Assembly: GCA_030040755.1 (NCBI GenBank)
Contig: JASHTC010000123.1
Coordinates: 1-11,567, forward strand
Direction of reading: 5' to 3'
Length of the DNA: 11,567 bases
DNA from: Thermoplasmata archaeon
Lineage (GTDB): Archaea; Thermoplasmatota; Thermoplasmata; Lutacidiplasmatales; UBA184
In this document: positions 1 through 7,190 of the stretch, one piece after another
How the letters are laid out: each line of letters begins with the position of its first letter
How positions within the stretch are numbered: position 1 is the first letter of the stretch
Notes under the pieces: generated by a model
What the model was told of the DNA's origin: nothing
Database searches by the model: none
The model's input: the letters and a program-made list of their open reading frames with translations, nothing else
Program-made: the position numbers and the translations under genes

Positions 1-309
1 GGGACCCCCGGGACTCGCACCTCCTGGGGGCAGATTGCCGACGCGGCCCCGGATCTCGTGATCCTCTCTCCGTGCAGCTTCCCGGTCGAACGGACGCGCC
101 ACGAGCTTGACTCCCCCGCCGTCCGGCGGGCGTTCGCGGCGCTGGGGCATCCTTCGCTCGGCGTCTTCCTCGCCGACGAAGCCTACTTCAGCCGCCCGGG
201 CCCGAGGCTGGCGGACGGGGTCGAGCTCGTGCGCGACCTGTTGGAGGGGAGCTCCCGGAGTTTCCCGATGCCCGTGGTGCCGTGGACCCGTGCGGAGGCG
301 GGAACCTGA
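1..309 (+). CDS. ABC transporter substrate-binding protein, cobalamin/iron-complex type (C-terminal part)
   Basis: The frame is open from base 1 to TGA at 307-309, giving the last 102 residues of a protein that starts left of the window. Visible segments are SWGQIADAAPDLVILSPCSF near the start, then DEAYFSRPGPRLADGVELV, then a short tail. The pattern of W..I....PDLVIL.PC followed by a conserved YFSRPGPRL.DG helix is typical of TroA-like periplasmic-binding proteins of the BtuF/cobalamin-binding group (COG0614). These proteins capture vitamin B12 or ferric complexes outside the membrane, or act as stand-alone binding proteins. The signal peptide and N-lobe are not in the window, so ligand and localisation cannot be judged. 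The stop codon shares one base with the ATG of the next gene (TGATG), which suggests translational coupling. The family call is fairly secure and the ligand is inferred. Confidence 0.75.
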   Translation, partial: GTPGTRTSWGQIADAAPDLVILSPCSFPVERTRHELDSPAVRRAFAALGHPSLGVFLADEAYFSRPGPRLADGVELVRDLLEGSSRSFPMPVVPWTRAEAGT

Positions 310-1019
310 TGCAGCCGCCACCGTACAGCCCGTACCAGGCGCGCTACTCGTACACGACCGGGGCACCGCTGCCGACCCGGATCACGACCTCCTCGACCGA
401 GCTCCTGCAGCTGGCGGTCGCCTTCCTGGTGCTGACGGTCGACTTCACGCTCATCCTCGGGTACGGCTCGCTGCTCGACCGGAGCCTCGGCTATTCGGCC
501 CTTACGGTCAGCGTCGTGGTCGTCTCCGCGCTCGCCGCCCTGACGGCGTTCGTCGCGCACGAGATGGCCCACAAGGTGGCCGCCCAGCGGATGGGCGCCT
601 GGGCGGAGTTCCGTTATTCCCCGCTCATGCTGCTCGTCTCGCTCCTGATCGCCTTCGCGGTCGGGTTCCTCTTCGCGGCCCCCGGGGCGACCGTGGTGAG
701 CGGGATGTCGGACCGCCGGCAGTGGGGCCGGACGAGCCTCGCGGGGCCGGTGTCGAACATCGGCTTCGGTGCCATCTTCTACGCCGCGGCGGTCGGCGCC
801 TACTCGGTCGGCTCTGCGCTCTTCGCGCCGCTGCTCATCCTGGCCTACTTCAACGGCTGGTTCGGCACCTTCAACCTGATCCCGTTCGGCATCCTCGACG
901 GGGCCAAGGTGTTCGCCTGGAGCAAGGGGACCTGGGCGGCGGCCTTCGCCGCCGCGGCCCTTCTCGCGCTCGTGACCATCGCCTCCCTGTACTACGGGAC
1001 CCCGCTCCTGGCTCGGTAG
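309..1019 (+). CDS. M50 (site-2-protease-like) membrane zinc metalloprotease
   Basis: This 236-residue polytopic membrane protein has the two signatures of intramembrane M50 proteases. HEMAH at residues 84-88 supplies the HExxH zinc ligands and catalytic Glu, and NLIPFGILDG at 189-198 supplies the third ligand, Asp197, in the NxxPxxxLDG motif. The conserved AGPVSN stretch lies at 145-150. Hydrophobic segments are apparent near 33-52, 65-83, 103-124, 150-185 and 207-229. Such enzymes cut substrates within the membrane to release regulators, or clear membrane peptides. The ATG at 309 is preferred over an in-frame GTG at 282 because GGAGG at 294-298 lies 10 bases before it and it overlaps the preceding stop. 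There is no PDZ domain, so this is the compact form frequent in archaea. The substrate is unknown and no partner regulator is visible nearby. Confidence 0.9.
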   Translation: MQPPPYSPYQARYSYTTGAPLPTRITTSSTELLQLAVAFLVLTVDFTLILGYGSLLDRSLGYSALTVSVVVVSALAALTAFVAHEMAHKVAAQRMGAWAEFRYSPLMLLVSLLIAFAVGFLFAAPGATVVSGMSDRRQWGRTSLAGPVSNIGFGAIFYAAAVGAYSVGSALFAPLLILAYFNGWFGTFNLIPFGILDGAKVFAWSKGTWAAAFAAAALLALVTIASLYYGTPLLAR

Positions 1020-1023
1020 CGCG

Positions 1024-1974
1024 ATGCCGCGTCCGTCCGTCCGCGACCTCGGCGAGGGCCGAACGCTCCTCGATCTCGACTTCCGGGACACCGAGGGCCT
1101 CGTGGCCGCCTACCTTCTCCCGGAGCCGGAGGGGTGGGCGCTCGTGGAAACCGGCCCCACCACCTGCCATGGGGCCCTCCTCGCAGGGATTGCTGCGGCG
1201 GGAGTCGAACCGGCCGAGGTCCGCCACGTCTTCGTCACGCACATCCATCTCGACCACGCCGGCGGGGTCGGCGCGCTGGCGGACGCCCTGCCCCATGCGA
1301 CGTTCCTCGCCCACGAACTCGGGGTGCCCCATCTCGTGGACCCCTCCCGGCTGGTGGCGAGCGCCCGGCGGGCGTGGGGGGCCGCCGCCGACCCGCTCTG
1401 GGGACCGATCGTACCCGTCCCGGCCGGGCGGATCGCGGCGCTGCGGGGCGGCGAGCGGTTCCCGCTGCGGAGCGGCTCGCTGGAGGTGATCGCGACGCCG
1501 GGCCATGCGCGGCACCATCTCTCGTTCTACGACGACCGGACCCGGGCGGTGCTCACCGGGGACAGCGCGGGGGTCCGGCTCGAACGATCCTCCCATCTCC
1601 GGCCAGCGGTACCTCCCCCCGACCTCGACCTCGAGCTCCTGTTCGCGAGCGTGGAGGAGATGCGACGACGAGACCCCCAGCAGGTGCTCTTTAGCCACTT
1701 CGGCCCCAGCCCGGACGGGGTCGCCGACCTCGATCGCTACCGGGCGGTCGTGGAGGAGTGGCGCGACGTCGCGCTCACGGCCGCCCGGGAACGGGCGGAG
1801 GTCGCCTACCTCACGGACCGTCTGCGCGAGCACGACGCCGCCGCGCTGACCCGGGAGGGCGTTCGTCCGGGGGAGCTCGACCGGGAGTCCTTGGTCTCGG
1901 GCTACGAGCTCGCCGCGGCCGGGTTCCTCCGGTACTTCGAGACCCACGGACTCATCCCTCGGGAGAGGCCCTGA
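1024..1974 (+). CDS. MBL-fold metallo-hydrolase
   Basis: A soluble 316-residue protein of the metallo-beta-lactamase fold. All metal ligands can be seen: THIHLDH at residues 72-78 (H73, H75, D77, H78), H161 in TPGHARHH, D180 in LTGDSAG, and H225 in LFSHFG. This is a complete two-metal site. The longer helical C-terminal half, with a PPDLDLELL segment before the last His, matches the stand-alone hydrolase group often annotated glyoxalase-II-like or hydroxyacylglutathione hydrolase-like. The true substrate is not predictable. The ATG at 1024 is four bases after the M50 stop, and the TGA at 1972-1974 overlaps the likely start of the MFS gene, so it sits inside a compact operon. No convincing Shine-Dalgarno lies before the ATG, which suggests coupling to upstream translation. 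Confidence 0.9.
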   Translation: MPRPSVRDLGEGRTLLDLDFRDTEGLVAAYLLPEPEGWALVETGPTTCHGALLAGIAAAGVEPAEVRHVFVTHIHLDHAGGVGALADALPHATFLAHELGVPHLVDPSRLVASARRAWGAAADPLWGPIVPVPAGRIAALRGGERFPLRSGSLEVIATPGHARHHLSFYDDRTRAVLTGDSAGVRLERSSHLRPAVPPPDLDLELLFASVEEMRRRDPQQVLFSHFGPSPDGVADLDRYRAVVEEWRDVALTAARERAEVAYLTDRLREHDAAALTREGVRPGELDRESLVSGYELAAAGFLRYFETHGLIPRERP

Positions 1975-3245
1975 CGGAGCTCGACCGCGTAACCCGCCGC
2001 CACGCGTCGGCCACCCTCTTCTTGGCCCGGGCGGTCTACGCCTTCAACTGGTACAACATCGGCGCGGTACTCCCCCTGGTCGGGAGCGCACTCTCCGCGA
2101 CGACCCCCGAGCTCGGGATCGTCCTGGGGGCGTTCCTGGCGGGCGCGGGGATTTTTCAGGTCCCGGCCGGTCTCGCCGCCCTTCGATGGGGAAACCGAGC
2201 GGTCTCCATCGGGGCGCTCGGACTGATGGGGGCGTTCGGTGTCGCCTCCGCCTTCGCCCCCAACTGGGTGGTCCTCGCGGGGCTCCGGTTCGGAGCCGGC
2301 GCCGGGGCGGCATTCTTTTTCGCTCCCGCGCTCGGGTTGGTCGCGTCCTACTATCCGACCGGCACGCGCGGACCCATCATCGGCCTGTACAACTCCGGCT
2401 TCAGCCTCGGCTCCGGGGTCGGGCTCTTCGCGGGCGCGCTGGTCGGCGCCGAGTTCGGCTGGGCGGCGGCGCTCGCGATCGGGGGAGTCGGGCTCCTCGT
2501 GGCCGGTGCGGTCTCCCCCTTCATCCTGCCCCGGACCGAGGCCGCGCCGACCGCCCGGGGGACCCGAGCGCTGTGGGCGGCCAGTCGGCCGGTACTGCGG
2601 TCTCGCCCGCTCTGGGCGTTGGCGGTCTCCTTCATCGGATTGTGGTCGGCATTCTACGTCGCCGCCCAGTACTTCGTTCAGTACGCCCATGCCATCCATC
2701 CCGGGTGGAGCGTCGCGGTCGCCGCCGGCCTTCCCACGCTGATGATCGCCTTTGAGATTCCCGCGGGACCCCTGGGAGGATGGCTCGCCGAACGGCCGGG
2801 CGACATGCGATGGATCCTGGTCGTCTTCGGCGCGCTCTCGGGGGTGGCCATCCTGTTGATCCCGTTCACCCCCCTCGTCGGTCTCGTGGTCCTGTTCGCC
2901 CTCCTCGGCGTGTTCGACGGGATCATCTGGGCTGTCCTGTATCTATTGCCGACGTATCTCCCCGAAAGCCAAGGGGAGGGGCTGTCGCTTGCCCTCGCCT
3001 TGCTGAACGCGATCAACATCTTCGGAGGCAGCGGCCTCGCCGTCGCCTTCGCTTACGTCGCTACCTACTCCAGCTACACCACCGCGTGGCTGTTCGCGGG
3101 GGTGCTGGCGGTCCTTCCGATGCCTCTGCTCCTCCTCGTGAGAGGGCACCGGGGGGTCTCGGGGGGGCCGGCCTCCCACCCCGGGCGGGCAGCGGCATCG
3201 TCTCCCTCCGGCGGCGACGCTCGGCCGGCGCGGAGCGGGCCGTAG
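1971..3245 (+). CDS. MFS-type membrane transporter
   Basis: About 424 residues with roughly twelve hydrophobic segments separated by short basic loops, the layout of a major facilitator superfamily permease. Recognisable parts are the N-terminal YAFNWYNIGAVLPLVG helix, the LRFGAGAGAAFFFAPALGLVASYYP region (helix 4 with the Gly-rich motif and following loop), and FDGIIWAVLYLLPTYLPES in helix 10. No diagnostic substrate motif is seen. The start is uncertain. The frame stays open well upstream, but there it only shadows the MBL gene. No ATG, GTG or TTG lies near the junction. A CTG at 1971 makes a CTGA overlap with the MBL stop and has GGAG about six bases upstream. The next option is TTG at 2022, which begins just before helix 1. 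The C-terminal 35 residues are Gly/Pro/Arg-rich and unlike a TM protein, probably a cytosolic tail. Confidence 0.85.
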   Translation: MTELDRVTRRHASATLFLARAVYAFNWYNIGAVLPLVGSALSATTPELGIVLGAFLAGAGIFQVPAGLAALRWGNRAVSIGALGLMGAFGVASAFAPNWVVLAGLRFGAGAGAAFFFAPALGLVASYYPTGTRGPIIGLYNSGFSLGSGVGLFAGALVGAEFGWAAALAIGGVGLLVAGAVSPFILPRTEAAPTARGTRALWAASRPVLRSRPLWALAVSFIGLWSAFYVAAQYFVQYAHAIHPGWSVAVAAGLPTLMIAFEIPAGPLGGWLAERPGDMRWILVVFGALSGVAILLIPFTPLVGLVVLFALLGVFDGIIWAVLYLLPTYLPESQGEGLSLALALLNAINIFGGSGLAVAFAYVATYSSYTTAWLFAGVLAVLPMPLLLLVRGHRGVSGGPASHPGRAAASSPSGGDARPARSGP

Positions 3246-3260
3246 AGCCGCCCTCCCCCC

Positions 3261-3273
3261 CTGAGGGACTCAG
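3261..3273. repeat. Short perfect inverted repeat between convergent genes
   Basis: CTGAG and CTCAG flank a three-base GGA centre, overlapping the pyk stop codon (TGA at 3272-3270, minus strand) and lying 15 bases past the MFS stop. It follows a C-rich run on the plus strand. It could help both convergent transcripts end, but there is no T-tract, so a terminator role is only a guess. Confidence 0.3.
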
Positions 3274-4706
3274 CGGTGGAAGTCGGAGTCCTCCACCAGC
3301 GTCACGAGGTTGGTCGGACGCCCCTCCACCGGAAACCCCGCGGTGAGCACCACGGGCCCGTCTCCCTCGATGTGGAGGGCGGCGACGATGGCGAGGGCGT
3401 GTCGTCGGAGGTCCGGGAGCCGGGCGTGGGTGACCGAGGGGTAGGCTCGGACCCCCCGGACCAGGGCGAGGTGACGCCGGGTCTCGGCGATCCGGGAGAA
3501 CGCGACGACCGGGCATGCAGGCCGGAGGCTCGCGACCAGGCGGGCGGTGCGGCCGGAGTGGGTCGGGGCGACGATGGCCCGGGCGCCCACCGATTCCGCG
3601 AGGGCCACCGCCGCGGAGGCGACAGACTGGTCTCGGGAGGGCGGCTGGCCCGATTGGGCGGACCGGACCCGCTCCCGAGTGGATCGGGGCGAGAAGGTGA
3701 GCTCCGTCGTGGCCGCGATCCGGTCGAGCCACTGGACGGCTTCTACCGGGAAGTGGCCCACCGCGCTCTCCTCGCTCAGCATCACCGCGTCCGTGCCATC
3801 GAGGACCGCGTTGGCGACATCGGTCGCCTCGGCTCGGGTCGGTCGAGGGCTATCGACCATGCTCAACAGCATCTGGGTGGCCACGATGACGAACCGTCCC
3901 TGTGCGTTGGCCAGGTGGATGAGGCGCTTCTGCTCCACCGCGAGCCGCTCGAGCGGCACCTCGATGCCGAGGTCCCCCCGCGCCACCATGATTCCGTCCG
4001 AGTCATGCAGAATTCCCTCGATGGCGTCGAGCGCCTCGGCCCGCTCGATCTTGGCGATCAGTCCGACGCTTTCCCCTCCAGGGCGACGGTCGAGCCATCG
4101 CCTCGCGGCGACCAGGTCGACCGAATCGCGCACGAAGGAGAGGGCGAGGTAGTCGATCCCTCCCTCCAGGGCGATCTCGGCGGCCCGGCGGTCGGCGGGC
4201 GCGAACGCCGTGGCGCGCAAGCGGGCGCGGGGGAAGTAGACCCCCGCCTGCGAGCGCACGACCCCGCCACTGACGACGCGGGTCTCGAGGGCGGAGGCGC
4301 CGACCTCCGTGACCACCAGCTCCACGCTCCCGTCCCCCAGGAGGACCGGGTCGTCGCGACGCGCGAGCGATTTGAACGAGGGAACCTCCAACCCGACGCG
4401 TCGCTCGTCCCCCGGCGCCTCGTACGTGTCGAGCCTCCAGCGCTGGGCCGCCTTCAGCCGTACTTCACCCGAGGCGAGGGTCCGGATCCGCATCTTGGGT
4501 CCGGGAACGTCGGCGACGATCGCGACCTCCCGGCCCGCCTGGCGCGCCGCCTGGTGCATGAGCTCGAGGGTGGCCCGGTGGTCGTCGTCGCTCCCGTGAG
4601 AGAAGTTGAGTCGGAGGGCGTCCGCGCCCGCCCGGATCAGCTCCACGAGCCGGCCCGGGGGCGTCGTGGCGGGACCGACGGTAGCCAGGATCTTCGTTCG
4701 TCGCAC
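3270..4706 (-). CDS. pyk: Pyruvate kinase
   Basis: This 478-residue cytosolic enzyme converts phosphoenolpyruvate and ADP to pyruvate and ATP, the last step of glycolysis. The family landmarks are present in order: KILATVGPAT at 5-14; RLNFSHG at 32-38 (R32, N34, S36 for substrate and monovalent cation); DVPGPKMR at 66-73; the B domain at about 75-165; catalytic K219 in IAKIER; Mg ligands E221 and D245 (ARGDLG); T277 in VATQML; PTRAE at 289-293; and the DGTDAVMLSEESAVGHFPVEAV helix region. The C-terminal domain includes PTHSGRTARLVASLRP. Length is normal for a prokaryotic enzyme. The start is GTG at 4706-4704. No clear Shine-Dalgarno is present, and a TATA-like box lies about 26 bases upstream, suggesting a leaderless transcript. 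SEESA replaces the more usual SGETA. The gene faces away from the tRNA and converges with the MFS gene. Confidence 0.97.
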   Translation of the reverse strand: MRRTKILATVGPATTPPGRLVELIRAGADALRLNFSHGSDDDHRATLELMHQAARQAGREVAIVADVPGPKMRIRTLASGEVRLKAAQRWRLDTYEAPGDERRVGLEVPSFKSLARRDDPVLLGDGSVELVVTEVGASALETRVVSGGVVRSQAGVYFPRARLRATAFAPADRRAAEIALEGGIDYLALSFVRDSVDLVAARRWLDRRPGGESVGLIAKIERAEALDAIEGILHDSDGIMVARGDLGIEVPLERLAVEQKRLIHLANAQGRFVIVATQMLLSMVDSPRPTRAEATDVANAVLDGTDAVMLSEESAVGHFPVEAVQWLDRIAATTELTFSPRSTRERVRSAQSGQPPSRDQSVASAAVALAESVGARAIVAPTHSGRTARLVASLRPACPVVAFSRIAETRRHLALVRGVRAYPSVTHARLPDLRRHALAIVAALHIEGDGPVVLTAGFPVEGRPTNLVTLVEDSDFHR

Positions 4707-4728
4707 GACGAACCCACCGCAGCCCCCG

Positions 4729-4735
4729 TAATATC
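4729..4735 (-). promoter_or_regulatory. TATA-like box of pyk
   Basis: On the minus strand the bases read GATATTA, an A-T-rich island in GC-rich surroundings. Its centre (4732) is 26 bases upstream of the pyk GTG at 4706. In archaea TBP binds about 25-28 bases before the transcription start, so transcription would begin at or next to the start codon. This is inferred from position and composition only. Confidence 0.4.
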
Positions 4736-4754
4736 CCAGCCGGGCAGCGTCAGG

Positions 4755-4761
4755 TCTATAG
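4755..4761 (+). promoter_or_regulatory. TATA-like box of tRNA-Gln
   Basis: TCTATAG lies with its centre about 28 bases before the first base of the mature tRNA (4786), the usual archaeal spacing. The 79-base gap between pyk and the tRNA therefore holds two divergent promoters, with this box and the pyk box about 26 bases apart. Confidence 0.5.
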
Positions 4762-4785
4762 CATCAGGGCGCCCCTGCTCGCCGC

Positions 4786-4858
4786 AGCCCCGTGGTGTAG
4801 TGGCCAAGCATGCCGGCCTTTGGAGCCGGCGACAGCGGTTCGAATCCGCTCGGGGCTA
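4786..4858 (+). tRNA. tRNA-Gln (anticodon UUG)
   Basis: A complete 73-base cloverleaf. The acceptor AGCCCCG pairs with CGGGGCT and is followed by discriminator A. The D stem is GTGT/GCAT with a loop containing GTGGCC. The anticodon stem CCGGC/GCCGG holds the loop CTTTGGA, so the anticodon is TTG (Gln, CAA/CAG). The variable region is short, and the T stem AGCGG/CCGCT carries loop TTCGAAT. There is no intron and no encoded CCA. The A1-U72 first pair is the archaeal form of tRNA-Gln, which is charged indirectly through Glu-tRNA-Gln and GatDE; the bacterial counterpart usually has U1-A72. Its 3' end is repeated downstream at 7145 and in part at 8133, consistent with use as an integration site. 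Confidence 0.97.
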
Positions 4859-4861
4859 CAT
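4846..4861 (+). repeat. Direct repeat copy 1 (tRNA-Gln 3' end, attL-like)
   Basis: The 16 bases CCGCTCGGGGCTACAT cover the 3' T-stem strand, the 3' acceptor strand, the discriminator base and three bases beyond the tRNA. The same 16 bases occur at 7145-7160 without mismatch. Extending one base past the tRNA body into flanking DNA and ending there is what integration at a tRNA 3' end produces. Confidence 0.55.
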
Positions 4862-4923
4862 ATCATCCGTCCGGGAGCTGCGGGTGAGGCTCTGAGAGGC
4901 CCGAGGATCTGGCAAGGGGGTCC

Positions 4924-4933
4924 TTAATCTAAA
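4924..4933 (+). promoter_or_regulatory. TATA-like box of the cyclase gene
   Basis: TTAATCTAAA stands out in GC-rich DNA 19-28 bases before the proposed GTG start at 4952. With usual archaeal spacing, transcription would begin a few bases inside or right at the start codon. The GTG has no Shine-Dalgarno, so a leaderless or nearly leaderless mRNA is likely. The slightly short distance lowers confidence. Confidence 0.35.
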
Positions 4934-4951
4934 CGGAGCAGTTTCCGGGTC

Positions 4952-6886
4952 GTGGCGTCGGTCCGCCGTCTCTCTGCCATCATGTTCACAGACATGGTGG
5001 GCTCGACCGCTGCGGCCCAGGCCAACGAGGCGGAAGCGCTCAAGCTCCGTGACGAGCAGGCGGGCTTGGTGCGCACCCTATTCCTTTCACACCACGGACG
5101 CGAAATCAAATCGATGGGCGACGGCTTCCTGGCCGAATTCGACAGCGCCCTCCATGCGGTCCAATGCGCGATCGACATCCAGCAGCATCTCCATGAACGA
5201 AATTTGCAATCGGGCGTGACGCCTATCCGACTTCGCATCGGAATTCACCTCGGGGACGTTGAGCAACGGGAATCCGACATTTTCGGGGACGCGGTCAACA
5301 TCGCCTCGAGGATCGAGCCGCTTTCGTCTCCTGGGGGAGTCTGCATCTCGGGAGAGGTGTTCAGCCAGGTTCGAAACAAGATTCCGAACCAGCTCGAGAA
5401 GCTGCCGTCGACTTCGCTGAAAGGACTCGAGTTGCCGATGGACCTTTACCGGGTCGTCCTACCCTGGGAATTCCGAGAACCCTCCAAGGAGAGTTCGGCG
5501 CCGACCGGAATCGCAATCCTTCCCTTCACCAATATAAGCCCCGACCCGAAAGACGAGTATTTCGCCGACGGTCTCACGGAAGAGTTGATCACGGTACTCT
5601 CTCAGCTACATGACCTTCGCGTCATCTCGCGGACGTCAATCATGCTCTACAAGGCAAGCCCCAAGTCCGCGTCCCAAATCGGGACGGAGCTGGGCGTCCC
5701 GTCGATTCTTGAGGGGAGCGTTCGGAAGGCAGGGAATCGGCTAAGGGTCACCGCGCAGCTGATCGACGCCCACTCCGACCGACATCTCTGGGCCAAGACG
5801 TACGACCGTGACCTTGACGACATCTTCGCGATACAGTCGGAGCTCGCCCAGCAAGTGTCGGAAGCCCTGAAGATTGAGCTACGAGCTACCGAACGCGCTC
5901 GCCTTCAAGAGAGGCCCATAATTCGTACGGACTCCTACCTCGCTTACCTCAAGGGACGGAGCCTGATGCGCAGTTCCCTGAGTGGGGGCTCGGATTCGAC
6001 AGCCGCAGCGGCGGCGGAGCAATTCGAGCTTGCCATCTCACTGGACGATCGCAATGCAGCTGCCTACTCCGGGCTGGCCGACGCCCACCGGTACCGAGTG
6101 TACGCAAGCGGGGGCGAGGTTCGCGCCGTGTCCGACCGAATTGGCCGACAAATGGCGGCGCGTGCGCTCGAACTCGACCCCAACCTGGCGGAAGCCCATG
6201 CGTCGCTGGGCCTGATCATTTGGGATGACTACGAGTGGGTCGCCGCGGAGAAGGAGTATCAGCTTGCTCTGTCCCTCAACCCGAGCTACTCCTTTGCGCA
6301 TTGCATGTACGGGGTCCTTCTCCAAGATGAGGGTAGGGCGGAGGAGGCTCTTCGCCGACACGAATTGGCCGAATCCGCCGACCCTCTCTGGCTCGAGAAT
6401 CTCGTGTTCTTGGCTCGACTTCTCGGATGGTTGGGCAGGCTGGACGAGGCGAACGCCAAGCTCCGGAAGATGGGCGAATTGGACCCCCAAGGTGCGTCGC
6501 ATCTATTGACCCTCGCTTGGCATTATTGGTCCAATTCGGACGCGGTGTCATTCGGCGAGGTCGTCGATCGTGCGGCCGAAGCCCCGCACCACCCCCGGGA
6601 GGGCCCCGCCGCGCAGGCACTCAAATTTGCCCTGCTTGGAGAGACGGAACGCGCGAGGGCCATTCTCGAAAAAGAGGATGCGCTGCCAGAGTACATACCG
6701 GAGGAATCACTCCTTGCCATGGCCCACGCAGAAATCGGAGATCTCGACGGATGCTATCGCTGGTTGGACAGAGCGTACGCGAACCATGCCCTCACGCTCG
6801 CGCCGTTCCGGCTCGCTCCTCGCCTCGAGAACGTGCGGAACGACCCGAGATTCCGCGTCCTGTTGAAAAAGATGAACCTCGCATGA
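4952..6886 (+). CDS. Class III adenylate cyclase with TolB-like and TPR domains
   Basis: A 644-residue, probably cytosolic signalling protein. Residues 5-165 form a class III cyclase domain with a full catalytic set: metal Asp residues D14 (FTDMVGST) and D57 (MGDGFLAEF), adenine-specifying K53 and D109 (DIFGDAVN), and transition-state residues N116 and R120. The K/D pair predicts ATP as substrate and cAMP as product. Residues 186-310, starting IAILPFTNISPDPKDEYFADGLTEEL, match the TolB-like/FlgO-like region (COG5616) usually found in this architecture. Residues 330-640 hold several TPR helices, including LDPNLAEAHASLGLIIWDDYEWVAAEKEY-type units, and end in DPRFRVLLKKMNLA. No TM segment is visible. 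The layout is best known from proteobacteria. GTG at 4952 keeps the first strand (RRLSAIMF), while ATG at 4982 would cut it. Sampled 60-base lines are about 55-65% GC, below the operon to the left, which suggests a different origin. Confidence 0.94.
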   Translation: MASVRRLSAIMFTDMVGSTAAAQANEAEALKLRDEQAGLVRTLFLSHHGREIKSMGDGFLAEFDSALHAVQCAIDIQQHLHERNLQSGVTPIRLRIGIHLGDVEQRESDIFGDAVNIASRIEPLSSPGGVCISGEVFSQVRNKIPNQLEKLPSTSLKGLELPMDLYRVVLPWEFREPSKESSAPTGIAILPFTNISPDPKDEYFADGLTEELITVLSQLHDLRVISRTSIMLYKASPKSASQIGTELGVPSILEGSVRKAGNRLRVTAQLIDAHSDRHLWAKTYDRDLDDIFAIQSELAQQVSEALKIELRATERARLQERPIIRTDSYLAYLKGRSLMRSSLSGGSDSTAAAAAEQFELAISLDDRNAAAYSGLADAHRYRVYASGGEVRAVSDRIGRQMAARALELDPNLAEAHASLGLIIWDDYEWVAAEKEYQLALSLNPSYSFAHCMYGVLLQDEGRAEEALRRHELAESADPLWLENLVFLARLLGWLGRLDEANAKLRKMGELDPQGASHLLTLAWHYWSNSDAVSFGEVVDRAAEAPHHPREGPAAQALKFALLGETERARAILEKEDALPEYIPEESLLAMAHAEIGDLDGCYRWLDRAYANHALTLAPFRLAPRLENVRNDPRFRVLLKKMNLA

Positions 6887-6955
6887 CGCGGCTCACGCGG
6901 TGTCTCGGCTCCGTCCTCGGCCGGACGCATAAGGACCCGCGAGGCGGGAAGCGCC

Positions 6956-7111
6956 TTGACAGGGTCGCGCTTCGCCACGCCGCTTCGTCAAGCTCTGCTC
7001 GCGGCGTTGGGCGTGGTCGCGGTTTGGTGGGGGTCGGAGGCGATCCTACAGGGGGTCGTGTTCCACAGCGCGATGTGCTTGGGCGAGGGTTTGCCCTTCT
7101 TCTCTCGGTAG
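6956..7111 (+). CDS. Possible small membrane peptide
   Basis: From TTG at 6956 to TAG at 7109-7111 the frame codes for 51 residues. A central hydrophobic stretch (ALLAALGVVAVWWGSEAILQGVVF) is long enough for one TM helix, and the tail reads GEGLPFFSR. A GAGGCGGG purine run lies 8-15 bases before the TTG and could act as a ribosome binding site. The frame is the same as that of the cyclase gene and opens right after its TGA, so it could also be a remnant of a longer C-terminus cut off by that stop. I do not recognise a family. Composition alone supports it, and short open frames are frequent in GC-rich DNA. Confidence 0.3.
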   Translation: MTGSRFATPLRQALLAALGVVAVWWGSEAILQGVVFHSAMCLGEGLPFFSR

Positions 7112-7141
7112 CGATACCCCTTTGGTCGCGAAACCGGTAGA

Positions 7142-7160
7142 GCCCCGCTCGGGGCTACAT
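7142..7160 (+). repeat. Direct repeat copy 2 (attR-like)
   Basis: Bases 7145-7160 repeat exactly the 16 bases at 4846-4861 covering the tRNA-Gln 3' end. Just before them lies AGCC (7141-7144), so 7141-7156 form a palindrome, AGCCCC-GCTC-GGGGCT. It looks like the two acceptor strands of the tRNA placed together with the body missing. Bases 7142-7157 are also identical to copy 3 at 8131-8146. Confidence 0.5.
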
Positions 7161-7190
7161 TCCGTGAATCTATGATATATCGAGGTACAA

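Noticed and set aside
3276..4895. A 539-codon open frame on the plus strand opposite pyruvate kinase
   Set aside because: It is antisense to a clear, complete pyk gene, and its translation is rich in Gly, Arg and His without any recognisable domain. Such frames are a by-product of high GC.
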